The notes under the pieces: generated by a model
Seen by the model: the letters and a program-made list of their open reading frames with translations, nothing else
Told to the model about the DNA's origin: nothing
Databases searched by the model: none
Shown: positions 45,798 to 53,592 of the stretch, one piece after another
How the letters are laid out: every line of letters begins with the position of its first letter
How positions within the stretch are numbered: position 1 is the first letter of the stretch
Translations under genes and position numbers: made by a program
NCBI RefSeq assembly: GCF_013177695.1
Contig: NZ_WOEY01000044.1
Location: forward strand, 1 to 64,000
DNA: 64,000 nucleotides
Source: Paraburkholderia solitsugae
GTDB lineage: Bacteria; Pseudomonadota; Gammaproteobacteria; Burkholderiales; Burkholderiaceae
Direction of reading: 5' to 3'

Positions 45798-46022
45798 TCA
45801 ATGCGCCGCGAGCGTATTGAGCGCGGCGATACCCAATTGATTCCGGCTGACGATCGGGCAGTTTTGCGCGCAACCGGTCGGGTCCAGGTTGGCGTAGGCT
45901 GCCGCGCGCGCGCCATTGTCTGAACTGGCATCGCCTGCATGCGTGCGCACGAAGCCGCCGAGCGCCAACAAGGCGACCGTACATCCGCCAACGACACTGA
46001 GTTTTCGGGAAATGCGTTTCAT
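45798..46022 (-). CDS. Small exported protein
   Basis: A 74-residue protein with a Sec signal peptide (KLSVVGGCTVALLALGGFVR, cleavage near HAGDA). The mature part of about 45 residues contains two Cys (PTGCAQNCPIV). A good ribosome-binding site (GACGGAGACACC) precedes the ATG. It is transcribed towards the end of the DHH gene and away from the second SnoaL-SDR operon. Unknown function; the CxxxC spacing could bind a metal or haem-like ligand or form a disulfide. Confidence 0.65.
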   Translation of the reverse strand: MKRISRKLSVVGGCTVALLALGGFVRTHAGDASSDNGARAAAYANLDPTGCAQNCPIVSRNQLGIAALNTLAAH

Positions 46023-46352
46023 GGTGTCTCCGTCCAGTTCAGCCAGGGTTCGTCTTGCGCGGCCATTCCGGGGCGCGGCAGAGCGATGATTTTGTATGGG
46101 CTCAGGCTAGCACCGCCGATTTGCCGGGTCTTAGTCTGTTTGAATTAGGGGGAAACCTTGGGTGTCTGGTGGCGCGGCTGGGACCGCCAGCCGCTGCGCC
46201 TATGTTGCAGAGCAGTAAGAGGGCGGCATGGGGTTAGCCCTGATCCCAGCCCCCGTCCCAGTTAGTCTGAATGGATGATTGAGCCTTGCAGTGGAGCTTG
46301 AAACTTGGCGCAAGGGCATCGCTTTCGATCACCCTGGGAACACGGAGACTAC
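46023..46352. promoter_or_regulatory. Divergent promoter region with two TTAGTCTG boxes
   Basis: There is no gene in this gap of 330 bp. TTAGTCTG occurs at 46131-46138 and again at 46262-46269. The second continues into TAG-N7-GGATGA (one mismatch to the box before cysD) and ends 71 bp before the next start codon, in the same orientation. The first copy is more degenerate (TAG-N7-GAATTA). Confidence 0.5.
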
Positions 46353-46877
46353 ATGACGGCAATGGACCAGCTGGGGGCGCGGCTGCGCAGGCTCGAAGAC
46401 ATGGAGGCGATCCGCAGCCTCAAGGCGCGCTACTTCTTTTGCTGTGATCGGAAGGACCCGCAAGGTGTGCGCGACTGCTTCGCGCCGGGCAAGGTGTTGA
46501 TCGACTACGGGCGTATCGGCGTGTTCAGCGACCGCGATCAACTGGTCGACGTGTTCGAACGACTCGGCTGCCACGACCATATCGTCGAAATGCATCACGG
46601 AGCGAATCCGCAGATTGCGCTCGTCGACGATACGGCGGCATGCGGCACTTGGGGATTGTTCTACTACCTCATCAACATGCGCGATCGCGTGGTCACGCAA
46701 CTGGGCGCGTACTACGAAGACGAGTATCGCAAGCTCGATGGCGTTTGGAAGATCGCTGTGACGCGCTGCGTCGTAACGTCGACGCTAGCGATGGATCTCG
46801 CCGATGGAATGGCAAGAATTCTGTTCGCGGGTCGAAGTGCACCGGCACTCGTCGACGACCCGGAGAATCAGGCGTAG
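46353..46877 (+). CDS. SnoaL-like (NTF2 fold) protein
   Basis: A 174-residue protein (MTAMDQLGARLRRLEDMEAI, then SLKARYFFCCDRKDPQGVRD). It has the SnoaL_4-type pattern, including GTWGLFYYLINMRDRVVTQL and GAYYEDEYRKLDGVWKIAVT. It is a second, clearly different member of the fold within the sulfation cluster. The start at 46353 has CACGGAGACTAC upstream. Two SDR genes follow on the same strand. It may be a dehydratase, isomerase or oxygenase small subunit; no catalytic residues are assigned. Confidence 0.82.
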   Translation: MTAMDQLGARLRRLEDMEAIRSLKARYFFCCDRKDPQGVRDCFAPGKVLIDYGRIGVFSDRDQLVDVFERLGCHDHIVEMHHGANPQIALVDDTAACGTWGLFYYLINMRDRVVTQLGAYYEDEYRKLDGVWKIAVTRCVVTSTLAMDLADGMARILFAGRSAPALVDDPENQA

Positions 46878-47003
46878 ACCCGCTCAGGGAACGGACGCCA
46901 CGCCTTCACGGGTATTCAGGTGTGGTGTCGAGATTTCCATTCAATGCACAGGCCCGCGATGAGGCATGTGGGCTTTTCTGAACGACATTCAACGGGGATA
47001 GAC

Positions 47004-47759
47004 ATGGGCAGCCTGCAGGACAAGATCGCCTTGATCACGGGAGCGGGCCAGGGCGTGGGGCAAGGGATCGCCTACGCGCTTGCAGCAGAGGGTGCGAGGG
47101 TGGCAGTGGTGGGGCGGACCTTGGGCAAGCTGGAAGACACCTGTGCAGAGATCCGGCGCCGCGGCGGTGTAGCGGACGCGTTCGTCTGCGACATGATGGT
47201 CAAGGAACAGATCGACCACTGCGTCGAACAGGTGGTGAACCGCTATGGCGGCCTCAACATCCTCATCAACAATGCGCAGATCGTGCCGTTGGGCCGCTTG
47301 CTGGAGGTCAGTGACGAAGCCTTCGTGACGGGCCTCGATTCGGGGCCGCTGGCGACGCTGCGCATGATGCGCGCTTGCCATACGCACTTGAAAGGTGGCG
47401 GCGCGGTGGTGAATTTCGCTTCGTCCGCTGCGGTGCGCTGGGACGCGTCGGGCTACGGCCCGTATGCGGCGGCGAAGGAAGCCATCCGGGCGCTCACGCG
47501 CGCGGCGGCCTGCGAATGGGGCGTGGACGGCATCCGGGTCAACGCGGTCGCGCCGCATGCGATGTCGCCAGGCATGAAAGGCTGGATGACGGAGCGGCCA
47601 GAGGAAGCAGCCGCGTTCTTCAAGACCATTCCGCTTGGCCGGGTGGGCGATTGTGAGCAGGACATTGGCCGGGCGATCGTGTTCCTTGTTGGAGCCGACG
47701 CCGGCTACCTGACCGGCGCGACACTTCCCCTCGACGGTGGGCAGGCCTACTGGGGTTGA
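47004..47759 (+). CDS. Short-chain dehydrogenase/reductase
   Basis: A 251-residue SDR. The cofactor motif is ITGAGQGVGQGIAYALA. NNAQIVPLGRLLEV takes the place of the NNAG region, and the catalytic Tyr and Lys are in GYGPYAAAKEAIRALTRAAA. The terminal GYLTGATLPLDGGQAYWG is typical. It follows the second SnoaL-like gene by 126 bp and precedes another SDR by 121 bp, so the three probably form one transcript controlled by the box at 46262. Confidence 0.9.
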   Translation: MGSLQDKIALITGAGQGVGQGIAYALAAEGARVAVVGRTLGKLEDTCAEIRRRGGVADAFVCDMMVKEQIDHCVEQVVNRYGGLNILINNAQIVPLGRLLEVSDEAFVTGLDSGPLATLRMMRACHTHLKGGGAVVNFASSAAVRWDASGYGPYAAAKEAIRALTRAAACEWGVDGIRVNAVAPHAMSPGMKGWMTERPEEAAAFFKTIPLGRVGDCEQDIGRAIVFLVGADAGYLTGATLPLDGGQAYWG

Positions 47760-47880
47760 CGCCTCGCCGGCGTATGCGTGCACTGATTCCGAAACCCCGG
47801 TTCTATAACCACATCAACCTGGCTTGCGCGCTCCCTTTGCGGCGACGTGCTCAGCCAGTCAGAAAAGGAGAAGCTTCATC

Positions 47881-48657
47881 ATGGGTCGTCTTGCAAACAA
47901 GGTCGCTATTGTCACCGGAGGCGCCCGCGGCATGGGCGAACAGACGTGCCGCCTCTTCGCGCAGGAAGGGGCGCGGGTGGTCATCGCTGATGTGCTGGAG
48001 GCGGAGGGCGAGGCACTCGCACGCGAACTGGGGGACGCAGCCTGTTTCATGCGCCTCGATGTCAGCGACGAAGCGAATTGGGAGTCCCTCGTCGCGGCGA
48101 CGCTTAGAAAATTTGAACGCATCGATGTGCTCGTCAACAACGCAGCCGTGCTCGTGTTCGGCGAGATCGCCGCGTTGTCCAAACGTGACTTCGAGCGCGC
48201 CGTTTCGATCAACCTCGTCGGCACCTTCCTGGGCATTCGCACGGTCGCGCCTGTCATGAAGACCCAGCGGACCGGCTCGATCGTCAACATTTCGTCGGTT
48301 GACGGGTTGCGCGGTGTCAACGCGCTTGCGGCCTATGTGTCGAGCAAATGGGGCGTGCGTGGGCTGACCAAGGTCGCCGCGCTCGAGCTCGGTCATCATG
48401 GTGTGCGTGTGAACTCGATTCATCCAGGTGGGGTCAACACGCTGATGTCGAATCCGGGTGGGGCACCGGTCGAGGAGGTCAACAAGGCCTATAAACACGT
48501 GCCGATGCAACGGGTCGGCGAACCGGACGAGATTGCCCGGGCGACGCTGTTCCTCGCTAGCGACGAGGCGTCCTATTGCAATGGCAGCGAGTTGTCCGTT
48601 GATGGCGGTATGGCGGCGGGGAGCTACTATGCCGGCTTGCCGGGAGCGCCGGCCTGA
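47881..48657 (+). CDS. Short-chain dehydrogenase/reductase (hydroxysteroid-dehydrogenase-like)
   Basis: A 258-residue SDR with VTGGARGMGEQTCRLFAQEG, the NNAA motif in DVLVNNAAVLVFGEIAALSK, the catalytic Ser in NISSVDGLRGV and Tyr/Lys in AAYVSSKWGVRGL. The overall pattern, including HPGGVNTLMSNPGGAP, resembles the 3alpha/20beta-hydroxysteroid dehydrogenase group, which often acts on cyclic alcohols. GAAAAGGAGAAG precedes the ATG. It is the last gene of the sulfation block; the next gene lies on the opposite strand. Confidence 0.9.
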   Translation: MGRLANKVAIVTGGARGMGEQTCRLFAQEGARVVIADVLEAEGEALARELGDAACFMRLDVSDEANWESLVAATLRKFERIDVLVNNAAVLVFGEIAALSKRDFERAVSINLVGTFLGIRTVAPVMKTQRTGSIVNISSVDGLRGVNALAAYVSSKWGVRGLTKVAALELGHHGVRVNSIHPGGVNTLMSNPGGAPVEEVNKAYKHVPMQRVGEPDEIARATLFLASDEASYCNGSELSVDGGMAAGSYYAGLPGAPA

Positions 48658-48749
48658 CGCTCAGCGGGGACGCGCCGCAGCCGTTGGCGCGGCGCTGTAT
48701 GACGCCAATGCTTCGGCGGCCTGCGTGAGCGTCGAGGGATGGGTTCAGC

Positions 48750-49973
48750 TTACATGGCCTCGTCTAGAAGCACATTTGCCAGGACCGATGCGCCTTGCGC
48801 CAGATGTACGGGATCAGCATCTTCCAACTCGTTGTGACTCAGTCCGGCTTTGCAGGGCACAAAAATCATTGCGGTGGGCGCGACATACGACAGGTTGACC
48901 GCATCGTGGCCTGCTCCGCTGCAAATATCCATGGAGGGATAACCCAGCGATGACGTCGCGTGCCGTACGCGTTGGACACATTGAACGTCGAAGGCGACGG
49001 GTTCATAGGCCGCAACCGTTTGCACGTCGACACTCGTGCCGTGGGTCACGGCCCGTTGGGCGCAGATAGTCTCGATTTCGGCGACGAGCGTTTGGAGCAT
49101 CGGTTGCTGCGGGTGCCGTACATCAATGCTGAAGACGACTTTGCCGGGTATCGTGCTTGGCGAATTGGGATAACAATCGATATGTCCCACCGTCACGCGC
49201 GCATCGGGATCAATTCTGTGGCCGAGGTTAAGGATAGACGCAATCATATTTGCGGCGGCTTCCAATGCATCCTTGCGCAAATTCATAGGCGTCGTGCCGG
49301 CATGGGATTCGAACCCCACAATGGTGACTTCCAGCTCGTAGATGCCTTGGGCACCGGTTACCACGCCAATCGGAAGATTGGCATTTTCCAGTATCGGTCC
49401 TTGCTCAATATGCGCCTCGAAATAGGCTTTCGGCACCTGGGCATAAGTCGCGGTGCCGGCGAATCCGGTACGCTGCAACTCGTCACCCAGGAGTACGCCG
49501 GATTGCATGCAGGGGCGTGCGCGCGCGACGTCAATGTCGAGTTTCCCGCTGTACACAGCGGAGCCCATCATGCCCGGTGTGAAGCGCGAGCCCTCTTCGT
49601 TGGTCCAGGCAACGACCTCGATGGGATACCGGGTACTGACGTCAAGTTCGTTCAAAGTCCGGATCACTTCGAGGCCCGCCAATACCCCGTACACCCCGTC
49701 AAAACGACCGCCCGCGGGTTGCGTGTCAAGATGACTTCCACACATTACGGCCGGGGCGTCTTTCTGGGTGCCGTTCCTGCGCGCAAAAATGTTGCCGATT
49801 GGGTCGATGCGAAGCTCGCATCCGGCCTCTTCACACCATTGCATAAAGAGGTGTCGAGCCTGACCATCCTCGTCTGTCAGCGCCAGACGGCAGTTGCCGC
49901 CTTTAGCCGTCGCTCCGATCCTCGCCATGTCCATCAACGAACGCCAGAGCCTGTCCTGATTCACGCTGATCAT
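48750..49973 (-). CDS. Zn-dependent carbamoylase/allantoate amidohydrolase-type amidase (M20 family)
   Basis: A 407-residue protein of the hydantoinase/carbamoylase family. Metal-site motifs are MCGSHLDTQPAGGRFDGVYG, VAWTNEEGSRFTPGM, and EAHIEQGPILE, with SGAGHDAVNLSYVAPTAMIF near the C-terminus. SHAGTTPMNLRKDALEAA is the dimer-domain motif. Such enzymes hydrolyse N-carbamoyl amino acids, ureidoglycine derivatives or beta-ureido acids. The start at 49973 follows AGGGAAGTG; the longer frame to 50177 runs through the promoter. A LysR gene is divergent from it. Confidence 0.92.
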   Translation of the reverse strand: MISVNQDRLWRSLMDMARIGATAKGGNCRLALTDEDGQARHLFMQWCEEAGCELRIDPIGNIFARRNGTQKDAPAVMCGSHLDTQPAGGRFDGVYGVLAGLEVIRTLNELDVSTRYPIEVVAWTNEEGSRFTPGMMGSAVYSGKLDIDVARARPCMQSGVLLGDELQRTGFAGTATYAQVPKAYFEAHIEQGPILENANLPIGVVTGAQGIYELEVTIVGFESHAGTTPMNLRKDALEAAANMIASILNLGHRIDPDARVTVGHIDCYPNSPSTIPGKVVFSIDVRHPQQPMLQTLVAEIETICAQRAVTHGTSVDVQTVAAYEPVAFDVQCVQRVRHATSSLGYPSMDICSGAGHDAVNLSYVAPTAMIFVPCKAGLSHNELEDADPVHLAQGASVLANVLLDEAM

Positions 49974-50188
49974 GCTGGTCACTTCCCTACGTTTGAAAAA
50001 GTTGATTGCGCCCGCTAAACAGCTTCGGTCGAGAACCGGGCGGAGGGGGTTTCGAGAGAACCTGAATTGACTGCGCGGATCCATGCCGCTGCGAATGGCT
50101 CTGGAGGTAAGCGTATATACTGGGATTGATAAACAAAAGACAAAAAATATTTCACCTCGATAACGTTTTGTTGTCATCTCTCGCGGCC

Positions 50189-51097
50189 ATGAAACTTAAC
50201 CAACTCAACGCGTTTCTAGCGGTGACCCAACATACGACGATTCGTGGTGCGGCGCGTGCACTGGGCTTGACGCAGCCGGCAGTCACCCGAGTCGTACGCG
50301 AACTTGAACTCGATTTCGGTGTTCCACTGATCACGCGAAGCGTGAAGGGCATTGAGCTCACGGAGTATGGCAAGGCGTTCGAAGTCCGCGCCCGGCTGTT
50401 GGTGGAGGAGATGCGCCGCACGCGCGACGAGATCGAGCAGATCAAGCACGGGACGACCGGATCAGTATCGATCTCCGTTAGTCCCACCGTCGCGTTCACG
50501 ATTCTGCCGGCTGCTTTTGATGCATTTACGCGCAACCTGCCCGAAGCCACGGTCAATTTCAGCGAGGGAAGCAATACGTTCGGCTTCGCCAGGCTGCGTG
50601 ACGGTACACTCGATTTCATCGTCACCCATCTGCTGGAAGAGCCCGACGAAACCAATGGTGAGTTCACAAGCATTCCACTCTTCCGTTCGGTCTTCGTGGT
50701 CGGTGCCAGGAATCGGCATCCGCGGGTCCGTGCCCGCTCGCTGCGAGAGATCCACGATGAACAGTGGTGCATGCCATTGTATGGCGCGGGTGGCGATGAT
50801 CTGATGCGTTCGATTTTTCAGCCGAATGGCCTGGCGAGACCCAAACGCATCGTCCGATGTCCTTCTTTCTCGGTGGCACTCGGACTCGTCGCTCACACCA
50901 ATGTTCTGAGCGTGTTCGCCAAGCCGCTTGTCGACATCGAATTCAAGCGGCATGGCATCAAGGCGCTGACATTGCAGGAACCGTTGCCTCATCTAACCGT
51001 CGCGATCATCGCGCGGCGCGGCGCACGTCTTACGCCTGCGGCACTGCACTTTATCGATTGCTTGAAGGAGGCCTCGGCGATATTCGGGGCGGAGTAG
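50189..51097 (+). CDS. LysR-type regulator, divergent from the carbamoylase
   Basis: A 302-residue LysR protein of the CbbR/TsaR-like type (MKLNQLNAFLAVTQHTTIRG, LGLTQPAVTRVVRELELDFG). The effector domain follows from about residue 90 (GSVSISVSPTVAFTILPAAF). The start at 50189 is the conserved family Met, and the shared gap with the amidase is 215 bp. That gap has an AT-rich stretch (about 50125-50165) suitable for overlapping promoters. It probably regulates the amidase gene. Confidence 0.87.
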   Translation: MKLNQLNAFLAVTQHTTIRGAARALGLTQPAVTRVVRELELDFGVPLITRSVKGIELTEYGKAFEVRARLLVEEMRRTRDEIEQIKHGTTGSVSISVSPTVAFTILPAAFDAFTRNLPEATVNFSEGSNTFGFARLRDGTLDFIVTHLLEEPDETNGEFTSIPLFRSVFVVGARNRHPRVRARSLREIHDEQWCMPLYGAGGDDLMRSIFQPNGLARPKRIVRCPSFSVALGLVAHTNVLSVFAKPLVDIEFKRHGIKALTLQEPLPHLTVAIIARRGARLTPAALHFIDCLKEASAIFGAE

Positions 51098-51152
51098 CGC
51101 GCTTTGCCGCGGTAGGAAACGATGAGCAGGAACGGTGCGCTCCGCGAGCCAC

Positions 51153-51290
51153 CTATACGAATCGGCAACTGGCTGTCCCCAGCGTCCCATAGTCGGCATG
51201 AAATGTATCGCCACGGTTCGCATAGACAGGTCGCGTCAACGATCCGCTTAGCATGATTTCGCCCGGCTGCAGGGTCATGCCATACCTCAT
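51153..51290 (-). pseudogene. 3' remnant of a 2-oxo-hept-4-ene-1,7-dioate hydratase (HpaH/MhpD-type) gene
   Basis: Read on the minus strand from an ATG at 51290, 45 codons give MRYGMTLQPGEIMLSGSLTR, PVYANRGDTFHADYG and TLGTASCRFV followed by TAG. This is the conserved C-terminal end of the HpaH/MhpD hydratase family (LxPGDxVLxGSFTRPV, GDTFHADYGxLG). A stop codon lies four codons before the ATG and the rest of the gene is absent. It is a leftover of an aromatic catabolic operon, not a functional gene. Found by translating the gap; no alignment was run. Confidence 0.7.
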
Positions 51291-51299
51291 CCGGCTCCC

Positions 51300-52142
51300 C
51301 TACACGCCATCGCTGTCATGCCGCAGCGGTGCATTCTTCAAAACGAGCGCCATCAACTGGCGCCGCGAATCGACGCCGAGCTTCGCGAACGCCCGCTTCG
51401 CATAGGTCTCGACGGTCGAGGGCTTCAGCCCCATCGATTGCGCGATCGCCGGCGTCGTCATTCCCTGAATGAACGACGAGCACACGTGCGTTTCGCGCGC
51501 CGTCAGCTTGCTGTGCAAGTGCGGCAGCCACTGCGCGAGCAAGTTGTTGTCCGACGTATCCTGACGGCCGTCGTTCGGCGAGATCGCGCCGATCAACCGC
51601 TTGTGTACCGCCGACAGCGGCAGCACGACGTGAGCGAACTGCTTCAGCAGGCTCAGTTCCTTCAGCGAGAACGACGGCAGGCGCCGTGAGCGCGCCATGG
51701 ATATCGAGTATCGCGTACCGTTCGTCACGCCTGCGACCACGCATTCGTCGTGGATGTTGCCGATGTCGAAGAACAGATGCCGGAGCTCGCTCGCCACCTT
51801 CTGCGCGGAGATCTGGATCAAATGCACATCGCGCTTGTCTGCGATTCCCTCGTAGGTCGCGTCCTCGCTCGCATAGCTCCCGTAGTAGTGCCGCATCACC
51901 TGCTCGACGAGCTCACGATCGCGACCGAAGCTTCCGATCCAGCCGATGCTGCGTTGTCCGGACGGAGACACCCGTTCGTAGTCCAGATGCACCGCGTCGA
52001 AGTCGACGAAGCGCACAAGACTTTCATACACCACCTGAATGAACTGCGGAGCGCCGACGGCATGCGCGATGTCGCCCAACGTCTCGGTCACGAACGTGAC
52101 CTGACTGAGCTGGAGATCCGGGGAGGGAGGCGCGGCGTTCAT
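51300..52142 (-). CDS. LuxR-type regulator divergent from the putrescine-type operon
   Basis: A 280-residue protein. The N-terminal 200 residues form an unassigned sensor (VTFVTETLGDIAHAVGAPQF, RFVDFDAVHLDYERVSPSGQ). The C-terminal LuxR HTH reads KLTARETHVCSSFIQGMTTP, AIAQSMGLKPSTVETYAKRA and FAKLGVDSRRQLMALVLK. Comparable regulators are common beside polyamine or amine catabolic genes in Burkholderiales. It starts 293 bp from the PotF-like gene on the other strand and is the likely regulator of that operon. Confidence 0.87.
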   Translation of the reverse strand: MNAAPPSPDLQLSQVTFVTETLGDIAHAVGAPQFIQVVYESLVRFVDFDAVHLDYERVSPSGQRSIGWIGSFGRDRELVEQVMRHYYGSYASEDATYEGIADKRDVHLIQISAQKVASELRHLFFDIGNIHDECVVAGVTNGTRYSISMARSRRLPSFSLKELSLLKQFAHVVLPLSAVHKRLIGAISPNDGRQDTSDNNLLAQWLPHLHSKLTARETHVCSSFIQGMTTPAIAQSMGLKPSTVETYAKRAFAKLGVDSRRQLMALVLKNAPLRHDSDGV

Positions 52143-52435
52143 AACTTCTGTTCTCGATGATTTCTGGGTGGCGCTACTCGTATCACGACAAATTCCCCCT
52201 GCCTACACGGGAATGCACCCAAATCACCGTCATCGAGGATGACGCTTGTCCTTTATTCCCGGGACAGACGACGCGTGCCGCGATCTTTACAGTGCTCGAC
52301 AAGCTGAAACCAAGACCCGTTGCCCAACCTTCTCTCCGTACGTCGACGATCGCCTCGCGACGCTTTAACGACTTTGCTTACCGGCGGCATCTGCATCGAG
52401 CGGAGCGGCCGACTCACACTACCTGGAGATTTCCT

Positions 52436-53557
52436 ATGCGTGCCCGTTTTCGTCGCTGCCCGGTCATCAGAATCGTGCTCGCCGCATCAGCCGGCCTCGC
52501 GTTCGCGGCGAGCCAGTCAGTCCAGGCTGGCGACACCAATCTGAACGTTTACAACTGGTCCGAGTACATCGCGAAGGACACGGTGCCCATCTTCGAGAAG
52601 CAGACCGGCATCAAGGTGCGCTACGACAGCTATGACAGCGACGACACGCTGCAGACCAAGCTGCTCACCGGCAGTTCCGGCTACGACATCGTCGTGCCGA
52701 CGTCGAACTATCTCGCGCGGCAGATCCAGGCGGGCGTCTATCAGAAGCTCGACAAGTCGAAGATCCCGAACCTTGCCAACCTCGACCCGGCGCTGATGAA
52801 GATGATGGCGAAGGCCGATCCGGGCAACCAGTACGGCGTGCCGTGGGCGTGGGGCACGACGGGGGTTGGCTACAACGTCGAGGCCGTCAGGAAACGGCTT
52901 GGCGACAACGCGCCGACCGACAGCTGGGCGCTGCTGTTCGATCCGGCGAACGTGTCGAAGCTGAAGGGCTGCGGCGTGTCGCTGCTCGACGCGCCGGACG
53001 CGGCATTCGCAGCGGTGCTGCAATACATGGGCAAGGATCCGGAAAGCAGGAACCCGGCGGACTATCAGGCGGCCTACGACGTGCTGAAGACGATTCGTCC
53101 GTACATCACGCAGTTCAATTCGGTGGGCTATGCGGACGATCTTGCGAACGGCGACGTGTGCGTCGTGCTCGGCTGGTCTGGCGACGTCAGCCTCGCGCGG
53201 CGGCGCTCGGTAGAGGCGAAACACGGATACGAGATCCGCTACGTGAATCCGAAGGAAGGCGGCCTGCTGTGGTTCGACGCGATGGCGATCCCGAAGGATG
53301 CGCCGGACCCCGAGGCGGCGTTGAAGTGGATCAACTACATCGAGGATCCGAAGACCAACGCGGCGATCACCAACGAGATCGCCTATCCGACCGCGAACCA
53401 GGCCGCGCGCCCGTTCGTAAAGCCGGAGATCTCGCAGGACCCGGACGTCTATCTGCCTGACAGCGTGCTCGCCAGAATGGCGCTCGCGATGCCGATCAGT
53501 GCCGATATCACGCGGTTGCAGAACCGTCTGTGGCTGCGGTTGAAGTCCGGCGGTTGA
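52436..53557 (+). CDS. Periplasmic putrescine/polyamine-binding protein (PotF-like)
   Basis: A 373-residue solute-binding protein with a signal peptide ending near SVQAGDT. The mature start LNVYNWSEYIAKDTVPIFEK and the motifs TSNYLARQIQAGVYQKLDKS, YGVPWAWGTTGVGYNVEAV and LWFDAMAIPKDAPDPEAALK are those of PotF/SpuD. It should bind putrescine or a related diamine. No permease or ATPase genes (PotGHI) are present here, so it must serve a transporter encoded elsewhere or act as a receptor. It is the first gene of a catabolic operon opposite a LuxR regulator. Confidence 0.9.
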   Translation: MRARFRRCPVIRIVLAASAGLAFAASQSVQAGDTNLNVYNWSEYIAKDTVPIFEKQTGIKVRYDSYDSDDTLQTKLLTGSSGYDIVVPTSNYLARQIQAGVYQKLDKSKIPNLANLDPALMKMMAKADPGNQYGVPWAWGTTGVGYNVEAVRKRLGDNAPTDSWALLFDPANVSKLKGCGVSLLDAPDAAFAAVLQYMGKDPESRNPADYQAAYDVLKTIRPYITQFNSVGYADDLANGDVCVVLGWSGDVSLARRRSVEAKHGYEIRYVNPKEGGLLWFDAMAIPKDAPDPEAALKWINYIEDPKTNAAITNEIAYPTANQAARPFVKPEISQDPDVYLPDSVLARMALAMPISADITRLQNRLWLRLKSGG

Positions 53558-53592
53558 GGAGTCCGAAGCGAAGAACAACAAGGAGACGTTTC

